NCBI RefSeq assembly: GCF_004028635.1
Contig: NZ_RQJW01000012.1
Coordinates: forward strand, 248,001 to 312,000
Origin: Streptomyces cyaneus
Lineage (GTDB): Bacteria > Actinomycetota > Actinomycetes > Streptomycetales > Streptomycetaceae
Direction of reading: 5' to 3'
Length of the DNA: 64,000 nucleotides
A program made the translations under genes and the position numbers. Below the pieces are notes generated by a model. The model saw only the letters and a program-made list of their open reading frames with translations. It was not told the DNA's origin and ran no database searches. This document shows positions 1 to 7,658 of the stretch, piece by piece (the stretch's first letter is position 1; every line of letters begins with the position of its first letter).

Positions 1-1
1 C

Positions 2-1291
2 GCGGCGCCCGTCTCCCAGCACCTGCGCAAGGTCATCGCGGCGATCCTGATCCCGTTCGCCGCGGCGGTGGTGGTGGGGCTCGCGGTGCTGTGGCCGGGC
101 GGTGCCCCGCCGCACGAACGCACGGGGGTCGGCTTCGACCGGCAGACCTACGAGGCCACGGTCACCGAGGTGGTCGAGGTGAACTGCAAGGACGTCGGCG
201 CCTCGGGAGTGCCCCCGACCGGCGACACCTCCACAGCCGAGGGTTCCTCCGCGGTGCAGCAGGAGAACGGCACCTGCAAGAAGGCGACGATCCGCGTCGA
301 CACGGGCAAGGACAAGGGCCGCACCTTCACGGAGATCGTGCAGCCCGACCAGTCACGGCAGTTGCACGAGGGCCAGGACGTCGTGGTCGCCTACGAGCCC
401 TCCGCGCCCAAGGACCTGCAGTACTCGGTCACCGATGTGAACCGCAGGATCCCGATGGCCCTCCTCGCCGGCATCTTCGCGCTCGCCGTCGTGGTGGTGG
501 GCAGGATGCGCGGTGTCATGGCGCTGGTCGCGCTGGCCATCAGCTTCCTGGTGCTGACCTTCTTCATCCTGCCGGCGATCCTGCAGGGGTCGAACCCACT
601 GGTCGTGGCGGTGGTGGGAGCGAGCGCGATCATGCTGATCGCCCTCTACATGTGCCATGGCCTGTCGGCCCGTACGTCCGTGGCGGTGCTCGGCACATTG
701 CTCTCGCTGCTGCTGATCGGCCTTCTCGGCTCGGGGTTCATCGACTGGGCCGCGCTCACCGGCAACACGGACGACAACACCGGTCTGATCCACGGGCTGT
801 ACCCGTCGATCGACATGAGCGGTCTGCTCCTCGCCGGCGTCATCATCGGTTCGCTCGGTGTCCTCGACGACGTGACGGTCACCCAGACGTCCGCGGTCTG
901 GGAGCTGCACGAGGCCAACCCGACGATGGGCTGGCGCGGGCTGTACCGCGCGGGCATCCGGATCGGCCGCGACCACATCGCGTCCGTCGTCAACACCCTG
1001 GTCCTCGCCTACGCCGGCGCCGCGCTGCCGTTGCTGCTGCTCTTCTCGATCGCGCAGAGCAGCGTCGGCACGGTCGCCAACAGTGAGTTGGTGGCGGAGG
1101 AGATCGTGCGCACGCTGGTGGGCTCCATCGGCCTGGTCGCGTCGGTGCCGGTCACCACGGCTCTCGCGGCCCTGGTGGTCTCGGCCGACCGGCCGGAAAA
1201 GGGGGCGGTGTCTGCCGGTGCCCAGCCGGTACCGGCGGGCACGCAGCCGGCTCCGGGGCGGGGCGGGCGGGGGCGCCGCAGGAAGCGGTGA
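2..1291 (+). CDS. YibE/F family membrane protein (5' truncated by window edge)
   Basis: The reading frame is open to the left edge, so the true start lies outside the window; internal GTG codons near base 68 are probably not the start because the upstream codons already encode a plausible first membrane helix. A predicted helix is followed by an extracytoplasmic stretch of about 110 residues, then six or seven hydrophobic segments typical of the YibE/F family, and an Ala/Pro/Arg-rich cytoplasmic tail. Family members are multi-pass membrane proteins of poorly defined function. The gene converges on ssgA. The family is assigned from the topology and the conserved region around the DDVTVTQ motif; no substrate can be inferred. 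Confidence 0.8.
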   Translation, partial: AAPVSQHLRKVIAAILIPFAAAVVVGLAVLWPGGAPPHERTGVGFDRQTYEATVTEVVEVNCKDVGASGVPPTGDTSTAEGSSAVQQENGTCKKATIRVDTGKDKGRTFTEIVQPDQSRQLHEGQDVVVAYEPSAPKDLQYSVTDVNRRIPMALLAGIFALAVVVVGRMRGVMALVALAISFLVLTFFILPAILQGSNPLVVAVVGASAIMLIALYMCHGLSARTSVAVLGTLLSLLLIGLLGSGFIDWAALTGNTDDNTGLIHGLYPSIDMSGLLLAGVIIGSLGVLDDVTVTQTSAVWELHEANPTMGWRGLYRAGIRIGRDHIASVVNTLVLAYAGAALPLLLLFSIAQSSVGTVANSELVAEEIVRTLVGSIGLVASVPVTTALAALVVSADRPEKGAVSAGAQPVPAGTQPAPGRGGRGRRRKR

Positions 1292-1434
1292 CGGAGACGG
1301 CCGCCGATCTCACGCGGTCGGCGGGCCTGCCCATCTGGCGGAACACGGCGCACGCCCGCGAAGAAGAAGCGTTCCCGCGCGCCCCCGCAGCGCCCCGGCG
1401 AAGCGTTACGCCACACCCTCGCTGCCGTCGCGCT

Positions 1435-1872
1435 TCAGCCCGCGCTCTGCTCCTCCGCCAAGATGCGGTCGAGGGCCTCGTCGAGGTGGGCGTCGAAGTC
1501 GGCGAGCGCGCCCTCCTGCCCTAGCGGCACCAGCTTGTCGGTGCGGTCGAGGAAGGCCACGAGAGGCGCCACCGAGGAGCGGAACAGCGCCTGGTCGGCA
1601 CCGACCTGAAGCCGGATCAGGACGTCACCCAGCGTCTCGGAACCGGCCGGTGAGACCCGTACGTCTCCCTCCCCGCACGGTCTGCCCACCCCGTCGACCA
1701 GCAGCTCGCGGCCGAAGGCCCAGGTCACGGGGGCATCGCCGGGCAGGTGGAAGGTCAACCGCACCGCATAGGGATCGCAGGTCTCGTAGCGCAGCTCCAC
1801 CGGGATACGGAACGAGAGCTCCTCGGAGACGAGAAAGCTCATCATGACCTCTGCCTGTACGGACTCGCGCAT
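1435..1872 (-). CDS. ssgA: SsgA, sporulation-specific cell division activator
   Basis: A 145-residue SALP-family protein. SsgA-like proteins are confined to sporulating actinomycetes; SsgA stimulates sporulation septation and branching in Streptomyces and localises to future division sites. The sequence carries the family's N-terminal block (FRIPVELRYE), the central block with WAFGRELL, and a C-terminal region with FLDRTDKLVPLG. It lies directly downstream of the IclR regulator ssgR on the same strand, the arrangement known in S. coelicolor. An ATG at 1872 is preceded by GGGGTAGG. An internal ATG pair at 1842/1839 gives a shorter protein and cannot be excluded. There is no ambiguity about the family; the assignment to SsgA rather than SsgB-G rests on the ssgR neighbour and close sequence resemblance. 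Confidence 0.93.
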   Translation of the reverse strand: MRESVQAEVMMSFLVSEELSFRIPVELRYETCDPYAVRLTFHLPGDAPVTWAFGRELLVDGVGRPCGEGDVRVSPAGSETLGDVLIRLQVGADQALFRSSVAPLVAFLDRTDKLVPLGQEGALADFDAHLDEALDRILAEEQSAG

Positions 1873-1968
1873 CGCCTACCCCGTCGTTTGCAGTCGACTG
1901 GCCGGGAACGGACCCGACACTGGTGGAATCTTGCTGAACGTACACGAGAGATCACAAGGAGTGAGTTT

Positions 1969-2829
1969 TCAGATACTGATAGAGATCGCCAGTGACCCGA
2001 GGAGCCGCCCGACCTCGTCCTGCAACTGCCGCGCCGCCGACAGCAGCCGGTCGGCCTGATGTGCGGGCAGGGAAATGGCCATCGTCGCGGCCGTGGTGCC
2101 CACCGTGATCGGAATCGCCGCGCACACCGTGCCCAGCGCGTACTCCTGACGCTCGGTCACCGGCTCCATCCGACGCGTCCGTTCGAGGCGTTGCAGCAGC
2201 GTGCGGCTGTCTCGCACCGTGTACGGGGTGATGGACTGCACGGGATGGCGATCGAGGTGATCGCGGCGGGCGTCCTCGTCCAGCTGGGACAGCAGGCACT
2301 GACCGATGGCATGCGCGTGGCCGGTCTCACGGAAGTCGGCCCATTCCTCGACCGCCGGATTGCCCGGGGTGTCGGAGACACACATGACCTCGATCTCGCC
2401 GTCGCGGTACTGGGCGTAGTAAACCGGGACACCGATGGCATCACGCCATTGGGCGAGTGCTTCGGCAACCGTGCTGCGACGTTTCTGCTGGGCTCCGCTG
2501 CTGCCCAGCCGAACCGCCGCCTCGCCGAGGAAGAACAGGCCCTTGTCGCGGCGCAGATAACCCTCGTGCACCAGGGTGCGCAACAAGTGGTACGCGGTGG
2601 GCAGCGCCAGACCCGTCTCGCGGGCGAGCTGCTTGGCGGGAGCGCCGTATTCGTGCTCGGCAACGCATTCCAGCAGGCGCATCGCACGCTGGACGGATCC
2701 GATGAGCGTCGCGGAGTGCGGCTGCTCGGCGGGTCTCGGGGAGGCCTGCCTCGGTACCTGAGGTACGGAGGAGCGCGGTTGTCCGCGAGGCGAGTGGGGT
2801 TCTGAGGGGGCGGTGTCAACCGTGGCCAA
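1969..2829 (-). CDS. ssgR: IclR-family regulator SsgR
   Basis: An IclR-type regulator of up to 286 residues: a disordered Pro/Ser-rich start, a winged helix-turn-helix at roughly residues 44-105 (QLARETGLALPTAYHLLRTL), then the IclR effector domain. In S. coelicolor SsgR activates ssgA transcription, and here ssgA follows about 100 bp downstream in the same direction. The only upstream start in frame is a TTG at 2829, seven bases after GGGAG; an in-frame TGA lies two codons further up. The real start could be a little further inside, because the first 40 residues are low-complexity. The function is inferred from family plus context. Confidence 0.85.
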   Translation of the reverse strand: MATVDTAPSEPHSPRGQPRSSVPQVPRQASPRPAEQPHSATLIGSVQRAMRLLECVAEHEYGAPAKQLARETGLALPTAYHLLRTLVHEGYLRRDKGLFFLGEAAVRLGSSGAQQKRRSTVAEALAQWRDAIGVPVYYAQYRDGEIEVMCVSDTPGNPAVEEWADFRETGHAHAIGQCLLSQLDEDARRDHLDRHPVQSITPYTVRDSRTLLQRLERTRRMEPVTERQEYALGTVCAAIPITVGTTAATMAISLPAHQADRLLSAARQLQDEVGRLLGSLAISISI

Positions 2830-3067
2830 GGGTCACTCCCAAGGGCGCGAGGGGGGAGCCCGTGCTGGGGAGACACGGGAGGGGGGGCACGCCGCTCGCG
2901 GGGTCGTCCCCGCGTCGATTTCCGGACTCTATTCGTCCGCCACCGCTCGCAGACGGCCTGCCCGGAAAACTTCCCTCGCCCGAGGGAACCGGTGATTCCT
3001 GTTACCGCTTCCCTGGCCCCACTGCCCTCACCAGTCGCTGTCGACCGTCACCAACCGCCGCCAGCCC
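2830..3067. other. Intergenic region upstream of ssgR
   Basis: About 240 bp between the ssgR start and the 3' end of the DUF5326-type gene, both on the minus strand. It should hold the ssgR promoter and the end of the upstream transcript. I see no convincing gene, strong hairpin or recognisable operator. Confidence 0.5.
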
Positions 3068-3280
3068 TCACCAATCGCTGCGCGACGAGGAACTCGACAT
3101 GAACTTCCGTACGACGTAGATCAGTCCACCGACCAGTGCCACGAACACCAGCACCTTGAAGAGCAGCCCGATGACGAACCCGACGACGTTGGCTATCAAC
3201 CCGCCGAACACGACCAGGGCGATAACTGGCACCGCGATCCACTTCACCCACCACGGCAGTCCTGCGAAGATCTCACGCAT
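3068..3280 (-). CDS. Small DUF5326-type membrane protein
   Basis: A 70-residue protein with two closely spaced hydrophobic helices (residues about 10-30 and 33-53) and a short Ser-rich basic tail, matching the small Streptomyces membrane proteins annotated as DUF5326. The ATG at 3280 is chosen over an upstream in-frame ATG because it has a purine-rich ribosome site (AGGACGAGG) at good distance and directly precedes the conserved MREIF start. The function is unknown. It is co-directional with the cupin gene upstream. Confidence 0.75.
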   Translation of the reverse strand: MREIFAGLPWWVKWIAVPVIALVVFGGLIANVVGFVIGLLFKVLVFVALVGGLIYVVRKFMSSSSSRSDW

Positions 3281-3441
3281 CGCCCTCGTCCTTACCTCTC
3301 CGCCCGTCACAGTGCCGGGTCCGATCCTTCGAATCTGCTGATTCCCTGCACCCGATGCTAGGACGAGCAGGTGCCCCGGCGGGGGCCTCGCAGCCCTTGT
3401 CCTCCCCTGATCGATCCCCTAGGGAACCCCGAGGCCAAAGG

Positions 3442-3759
3442 TCAGCTTTCTGGCGGAGAGAACACCACGAGCACCCGCAGGTCCTCGCTGATGTGGTGGA
3501 ACTTGTGGGCGACTCCGGCCGGCACGTACACCACACTGCCGCGCGCCACCTGGGTGGTCTCCATGCCGACGGTGATCTGGGCACGGCCGCTCACAACGAA
3601 GTAGACCTCGTCCTGGTTGTGCGGTTTCTGTGGATCGTGCTCGCCCGCGTTGAGCGCGTACAGACCGACCGACATGTTCCGCTCGCGCAGAAACTGCAGG
3701 TAGGCGCCCTCGTTGGCGGCGCGCTCCGCCTCCAGTTCATCCAGCCGGAATGCCTTCAT
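3442..3759 (-). CDS. Cupin-domain protein
   Basis: A 105-residue single-domain cupin. The metal-site motif is visible as H-x-x-x-E (PHNQDEVYFVVSG, residues about 46-58), followed by the second motif around GSVVYVPAGVAHKFHH. Small cupins of this kind are metal-binding enzymes or small-molecule sensors and no substrate can be named. A ribosome site AAGGGCGG precedes the ATG. It is divergent from the holin-like gene, sharing a 60-bp promoter region. Confidence 0.8.
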   Translation of the reverse strand: MKAFRLDELEAERAANEGAYLQFLRERNMSVGLYALNAGEHDPQKPHNQDEVYFVVSGRAQITVGMETTQVARGSVVYVPAGVAHKFHHISEDLRVLVVFSPPES

Positions 3760-3819
3760 CGCTGTAGTCCGCCCTTGTCACAGTGCTCATGGCCGATCTC
3801 GTCTGCCACGATCAGACAC

Positions 3820-4197
3820 ATGAAGAATTTCGTAGTCAAGACGATCGCCAACGCGGGCGCCCTGGCGGTCGCCGTCTGGCTGATAGACAACATCACCCTC
3901 ACCGGTGACAGCACGGGCAAGAAGATCGGCACCCTGCTCGTGGTCGCACTGATCTTCGGCCTGGTGAACTTCCTGGTCAAGCCGCTCGTCAAGCTCCTGA
4001 GCCTGCCGCTGCTCATCCTGACGCTCGGTCTGTTCACTCTGGTCGTCAACGCACTGATGCTGATGCTGACGTCGTGGCTGGCCGACAAGCTCGACCTGAG
4101 CTTCCACGTCGAGGGCTTCTGGACCGCCGTGCTCGGCGGCCTGATCATCTCGATCGTCTCCTGGGCGCTCCACGTCGTCCTGCCCGACGGGGACTGA
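3820..4197 (+). CDS. Phage holin 4_2 (YvlD)-family membrane protein
   Basis: A 125-residue protein with four transmembrane helices and little else, including the conserved stretch GLVNFLVKPLVKLLSLPL typical of the YvlD / Phage_holin_4_2 family. Despite the family name, nothing phage-like surrounds it; these are chromosomal membrane proteins of unknown role. The open frame extends upstream to about 3355, but the ATG at 3820 begins the conserved membrane region. Seven bases separate its stop from the phosphatase start, so the two are probably co-transcribed. Confidence 0.8.
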   Translation: MKNFVVKTIANAGALAVAVWLIDNITLTGDSTGKKIGTLLVVALIFGLVNFLVKPLVKLLSLPLLILTLGLFTLVVNALMLMLTSWLADKLDLSFHVEGFWTAVLGGLIISIVSWALHVVLPDGD

Positions 4198-4204
4198 GCA
4201 TCCG

Positions 4205-4696
4205 ATGACCTACCGCGTCTGCTTCGTCTGCACCGGCAACATCTGCCGCTCCCCGATGGCCGAGTCCGTCCTCCGCGCCCGCGTGGCGGAGGCCGGGCTC
4301 GACGGCCTGGTCGAGGTCGACAGCGCCGGCACCGGCGGCTGGCACGAGGGCGACCCGGCCGACCCGCGCACCGTCTCCGTCCTCGAGGAGCACGGCTACG
4401 AAGGCGGCCACACGGCTCGGCAGTTCCAGCCGTCCTGGTTCACCCGCCTCGATCTCGTCATCGCGCTCGACTCCGGGCACCTCAAGGCCCTTCGCCGCCT
4501 TGCGCCCTCGCCGGAGGACGCGGCGAAGGTGCGGCTGCTGCGTTCCTACGACCCCGCCGCAGGCGACGACCTCGATGTACCCGACCCCTACTACGGGGGC
4601 CGGGACGGCTTCGAGGAGTGCCTTGAGATGGTGGAGGCGGCAAGCACGGGCCTTCTCTCTGAGGTCCGCAAGCAGGTAGAGGGGCAGGCGGCATGA
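4205..4696 (+). CDS. ptpA: Low-molecular-weight protein tyrosine phosphatase
   Basis: A 163-residue low-molecular-weight phosphatase. The P-loop C-x5-R-S is at residues 9-16 (CTGNICRS) with catalytic Cys9 and Arg15; the general-acid Asp is in DPYYGG (Asp127). Such enzymes remove phosphate from phosphotyrosine; the S. coelicolor PtpA, with this architecture and genomic position, influences secondary metabolism. The stop overlaps the start of the next gene by four bases (ATGA), implying translational coupling to the PLP enzyme. All catalytic residues are present. Confidence 0.9.
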   Translation: MTYRVCFVCTGNICRSPMAESVLRARVAEAGLDGLVEVDSAGTGGWHEGDPADPRTVSVLEEHGYEGGHTARQFQPSWFTRLDLVIALDSGHLKALRRLAPSPEDAAKVRLLRSYDPAAGDDLDVPDPYYGGRDGFEECLEMVEAASTGLLSEVRKQVEGQAA

Positions 4697-5847
4697 GCGG
4701 CACGGATCCTCAGGGACTGCATTCCGGCGGCGGCGACGGCACGCGGGCGGTGCGGGCCGGGCTGCCCGAGCCGGTCAAGTACGAGCCGACCCTGCCGGGT
4801 CCGGTGTTCGCCGCCCACTACCACCTGCCGGGCGAGCCGACGGGGCCGTACACCTACGGCCGTGACGAGAACCCGACCTGGACCCACCTGGAGCGCGCCA
4901 TCGGCGAGCTGGAGGCGCCGGGGGAGGACGGCGTGGAGACGCTGGTCTTCGCGTCGGGCATGGCCGCCACCTCGTCGGTGCTCTTCTCGCAGCTGCGCGC
5001 CGGTGACGTGGCCGTCCTGCCCAGCGACGGCTACCAGGCGCTGCCCCTGGCACGGGCGCAGCTGGAGGCCTACGGCATCGAGGTGCGCACGGCGCCTACC
5101 GGCGGGGACGCACAGCTCGGCGTCCTGGACGGCGCGAAGCTGCTGTGGATCGAAACGCCGTCGAACCCCGGCCTCGATGTGTGCGACATCCGGCGGCTCG
5201 TCGAAGCGGCACACGCGCGTGGCGCGCTCGTCGCCGTCGACAACACGCTCGCGACACCGCTCGGGCAGCGGCCACTGGAGCTCGGCGCCGACTTCTCGGT
5301 GGCCAGCGGCACCAAGCAGCTGACGGGGCATGGCGACGTACTGATGGGCTACGTCTCCGGCCGCGACGCCGAGGCCATGGCTTCCGTACGGCGTTGGCGC
5401 AAGATCGTCGGGGCGATTCCGGGGCCCATGGAGGCCTGGCTCGCGCACCGTTCGCTCGCCACGCTCCAGCTGCGCGTGGAGCGGCAGAACGCCAATGCCC
5501 TCGCGGTCGCCGAGGCACTGCGGGACTGGCCGGAGGAGCTGGGGGTGCGTTATCCGGGGCTGCCCGGCGACCCCTCGCACAAGATCGCCTCGCAGCAGAT
5601 GCGGCGCTACGGGTGCGTGGTGTCCTTCACGCTGCCCACGCGCGCGCGTGCCGAGCGCTTTCTCGAGGCCCTGCGGCTCGTCGACGACGCGACCAGCTTC
5701 GGCGGGGTGCGCTCCACGGCCGAGCGGCGCGGGCGCTGGGGCGGCGACGCCGTACCGGAGGGCTTCATTCGTATGTCGGTCGGTGCGGAGGACCCCGAGG
5801 ACCTGGTGGCCGATGTGCTGCGTGCGCTGGACGAATCGGCGGAGTGA
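4693..5847 (+). CDS. Cystathionine gamma-lyase/synthase-type PLP enzyme
   Basis: A 384-residue member of the Cys/Met metabolism PLP family (trans-sulfuration, fold type I). Visible landmarks are the ETPSNP motif at 154-159, the PLP-binding VDNT at 182-185 and the Schiff-base lysine in SGTKQLTGHGDVLMG (Lys208). Streptomyces homologues are annotated as cystathionine gamma-lyase, which cleaves cystathionine to cysteine, 2-oxobutyrate and ammonia. The exact reaction cannot be settled from sequence alone, because synthases and methionine gamma-lyases share the motifs. It is coupled to ptpA by a 4-bp overlap and followed by a hairpin terminator. Confidence 0.82.
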   Translation: MSGTDPQGLHSGGGDGTRAVRAGLPEPVKYEPTLPGPVFAAHYHLPGEPTGPYTYGRDENPTWTHLERAIGELEAPGEDGVETLVFASGMAATSSVLFSQLRAGDVAVLPSDGYQALPLARAQLEAYGIEVRTAPTGGDAQLGVLDGAKLLWIETPSNPGLDVCDIRRLVEAAHARGALVAVDNTLATPLGQRPLELGADFSVASGTKQLTGHGDVLMGYVSGRDAEAMASVRRWRKIVGAIPGPMEAWLAHRSLATLQLRVERQNANALAVAEALRDWPEELGVRYPGLPGDPSHKIASQQMRRYGCVVSFTLPTRARAERFLEALRLVDDATSFGGVRSTAERRGRWGGDAVPEGFIRMSVGAEDPEDLVADVLRALDESAE

Positions 5848-5890
5848 TCGGGTTCGCTGCTGCGGCCGTCGGTGTCCCGATACGTAGAAC

Positions 5891-5929
5891 GGACGGTCCG
5901 AACCTCCCCCCTCGTGGCTCGGACCGTCC
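5891..5929 (+). terminator. Hairpin terminator after the PLP enzyme
   Basis: A perfect 11-bp inverted repeat (GGACGGTCCGA / TCGGACCGTCC) with a 17-nt loop starts 43 bp after the stop codon. There is no U-tract, as is usual for Streptomyces terminators. Confidence 0.65.
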
Positions 5930-6078
5930 TCGGTTCCGCGCGCGAAGAACCGCGCGAACAAGGCTAGTTGACTCTCTGTCAGTGTCCAATCACAGTAGCG
6001 ACAGCGACCTATCGACTTATTTATAGTTGGGCCCTGCCCTGGGGGTGGGGAGAAGGGCGGGAAAGGGGAGGGTGCGGC

Positions 6079-6984
6079 ATGGATCTGGCCTTGTTGCGCA
6101 CTTTTGTGACGGTGCACCGGGCCGGTTCCTTCACCCGTGCCGCCGCGCTGCTCGGGCTGTCGCAGCCGGCCGTGACCTCGCAGATCCGCACCTTGGAACG
6201 GCAGTTGGGCCGACCCCTGTTCCTACGGCAGGCCCGCGGAGTGACACCGACGACCATCGGTGACGAACTCGCCCACAAGGCCGCACCGCATCTCGACGCC
6301 CTGGTGGAGATCACCGAGACCGGGCTGGACGACGAGTCCTCCTTACGATCCCTGCACCTCGCCGGCCCTCCTGAGTTCACCGCCGAGCGGGCGCTACCCG
6401 CACTCACCGAGCTGACCGGCGAAGACGCCCAAGGCTTCGCCCTGCGCGCGTCTTTCGGCAACGCCGAGGAGACCCTCGAAGGGCTGGCTGCCGGACATCA
6501 CGATCTGGCCATCAGTACGGCCCGTCCACGTGGCGCTCTGCTCACGGCGACTGCACTCTGCGACGAGGAGCACGTCCTCGTCGCCGCTCCCCACTGGGCC
6601 GACCGGATCGGCTCGGGGACGCTGCGCCTCAAGGGAGCGCACGCGCTGGAGGACGTCCCTGTGGTGGAGGTGCACGAGTCCTTGCCCTTTGTCTCCCGTT
6701 ACTGGGCTTCGGTCTACGACTCCCGGCCCGCCGCGCCGGGCACCGTGATCGTCCCCGATCTGCGCGCGGTACTCGCCTGCGCGGCCGCGGGGGCAGGGCT
6801 GGCGGTGTTGCCCCGCTACCTGTGCGCGGCCGCCCTGGATCGCGGCGACGTCGTCGCCCTGCAGGATCCACCGGTACCACCGCTGCGGACGTACTTCCTG
6901 GTGGTCCGCACCGGCACGCTGGCGATGCCACACATAGCGCGGGCCCACGAGTGGCTGCTGCGAGCGGCTTCCGACTGGGCCTGA
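6079..6984 (+). CDS. LysR-family transcriptional regulator
   Basis: A 301-residue LysR-type regulator: an N-terminal winged helix-turn-helix (residues 1-60, beginning MDLALLRTFVTV, with AAALLGLSQPAVTSQIRTLE) and a periplasmic-binding-protein-like effector domain from about residue 90. The ATG at 6079 is preceded by GGGGAGGG. It is monocistronic, and the target genes are not evident because its upstream neighbour is transcribed in the same direction. The effector is unknown. Confidence 0.88.
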   Translation: MDLALLRTFVTVHRAGSFTRAAALLGLSQPAVTSQIRTLERQLGRPLFLRQARGVTPTTIGDELAHKAAPHLDALVEITETGLDDESSLRSLHLAGPPEFTAERALPALTELTGEDAQGFALRASFGNAEETLEGLAAGHHDLAISTARPRGALLTATALCDEEHVLVAAPHWADRIGSGTLRLKGAHALEDVPVVEVHESLPFVSRYWASVYDSRPAAPGTVIVPDLRAVLACAAAGAGLAVLPRYLCAAALDRGDVVALQDPPVPPLRTYFLVVRTGTLAMPHIARAHEWLLRAASDWA

Positions 6985-7037
6985 GCAGGGAATTCAGGTC
7001 CATCACAGCATGAACTCGACCGGTGACGTCTCGCGAT

Positions 7038-7051
7038 GTTTCACGTGGAAC
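7038..7051. other. parS-like site, one mismatch
   Basis: Reads GTTTCACGTGGAAC, one base away from the palindromic parS GTTTCACGTGAAAC. It lies in the untranslated leader of the NUDIX gene. It is the outermost site to the left in this window and may bind ParB weakly. Confidence 0.6.
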
Positions 7052-7072
7052 CAGCCGGGCCACATTTCTCCC

Positions 7073-7555
7073 ATGACCGTCCGACCCGTGGTCAAGCGCA
7101 CCGCCCGCGCCGTTCTGCTGGATGGCGACGATCTGATCCTGATCAAGCGCACCAAGCCTGGCGTGGATCCCTATTGGCTCACTCCCGGTGGTGGGGTCGA
7201 GCCGACGGACACGACTGTCGTCGAGGCCCTGCATCGCGAGGTGTACGAGGAGCTCGGCGCCAAGATCATCGATGTGGTGCCCTGCTTCGTCGACACCGTC
7301 GAGCACATAGGCGATGACGGCGGCGCGACCGGTGTGAAGGTGCAGCACTTCTTCGTCTGCCGTCTGGAGTCCATGGACACGTCCTTGCGGCACGGGCCCG
7401 AGGTGGACGAGCCCGTCGGCGAGTACGAGATCGTGCGGGTGCCGTTCACCCGGGTCGGGATCGCCTCCGTCCATCTCGTACCGCTGTCACTACGGCACTA
7501 CCTGGACGGGAACATCGAGGGCGTCCGCGCCATGCACGCCCCCGACCTGGGCTGA
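7073..7555 (+). CDS. NUDIX hydrolase
   Basis: A 160-residue NUDIX protein. The NUDIX box is complete (GGGVEPTDTTVVEALHREVY then EELGA, residues about 38-62) with the metal-binding REVYEE core, so it should be a catalytically competent nucleoside-diphosphate-X hydrolase; the substrate is unknown. An in-frame ATG at 7010 exists, but the ATG at 7073 is preferred because the intervening bases encode translated parS sequence rather than conserved protein. No good ribosome site precedes either start. It converges on the globin gene. Confidence 0.8.
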   Translation: MTVRPVVKRTARAVLLDGDDLILIKRTKPGVDPYWLTPGGGVEPTDTTVVEALHREVYEELGAKIIDVVPCFVDTVEHIGDDGGATGVKVQHFFVCRLESMDTSLRHGPEVDEPVGEYEIVRVPFTRVGIASVHLVPLSLRHYLDGNIEGVRAMHAPDLG

Positions 7556-7591
7556 TACCGACGACCGGCCTCGGCTTTGGCGGCGGCTCGC

Positions 7592-7658
7592 CAGTCCCCG
7601 GTGACGACGGCCCGCCAGTCCGCGATGGCGACGGTTCATCAGTCCCCGGTGGCGACGA
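7592..7658. repeat. Three imperfect 19-bp repeats, 24-bp period, over the globin stop codon
   Basis: Copies at 7592-7610, 7616-7634 and 7640-7658 share the pattern CAGTCCnCGrTGrCGACGR. On the minus strand the first transcribed copy encodes the last residues of the globin protein (VATGD-stop) and the two further copies lie just past the stop codon, so they look like tandem duplications of the gene's 3' end. Confidence 0.75.

Noticed and set aside
1292..1434. Gene in the yibE-ssgA convergent gap
   Set aside because: Short frames only, no ribosome site or coding pattern.
3820..4197. Prophage remnant suggested by the 'holin' family name
   Set aside because: No phage genes nearby; this family is a common chromosomal membrane protein.
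7592..7658. CRISPR-like short repeats
   Set aside because: Only three imperfect copies, spacers of 5 bp, and overlap with a coding end; a tandem duplication explains them.
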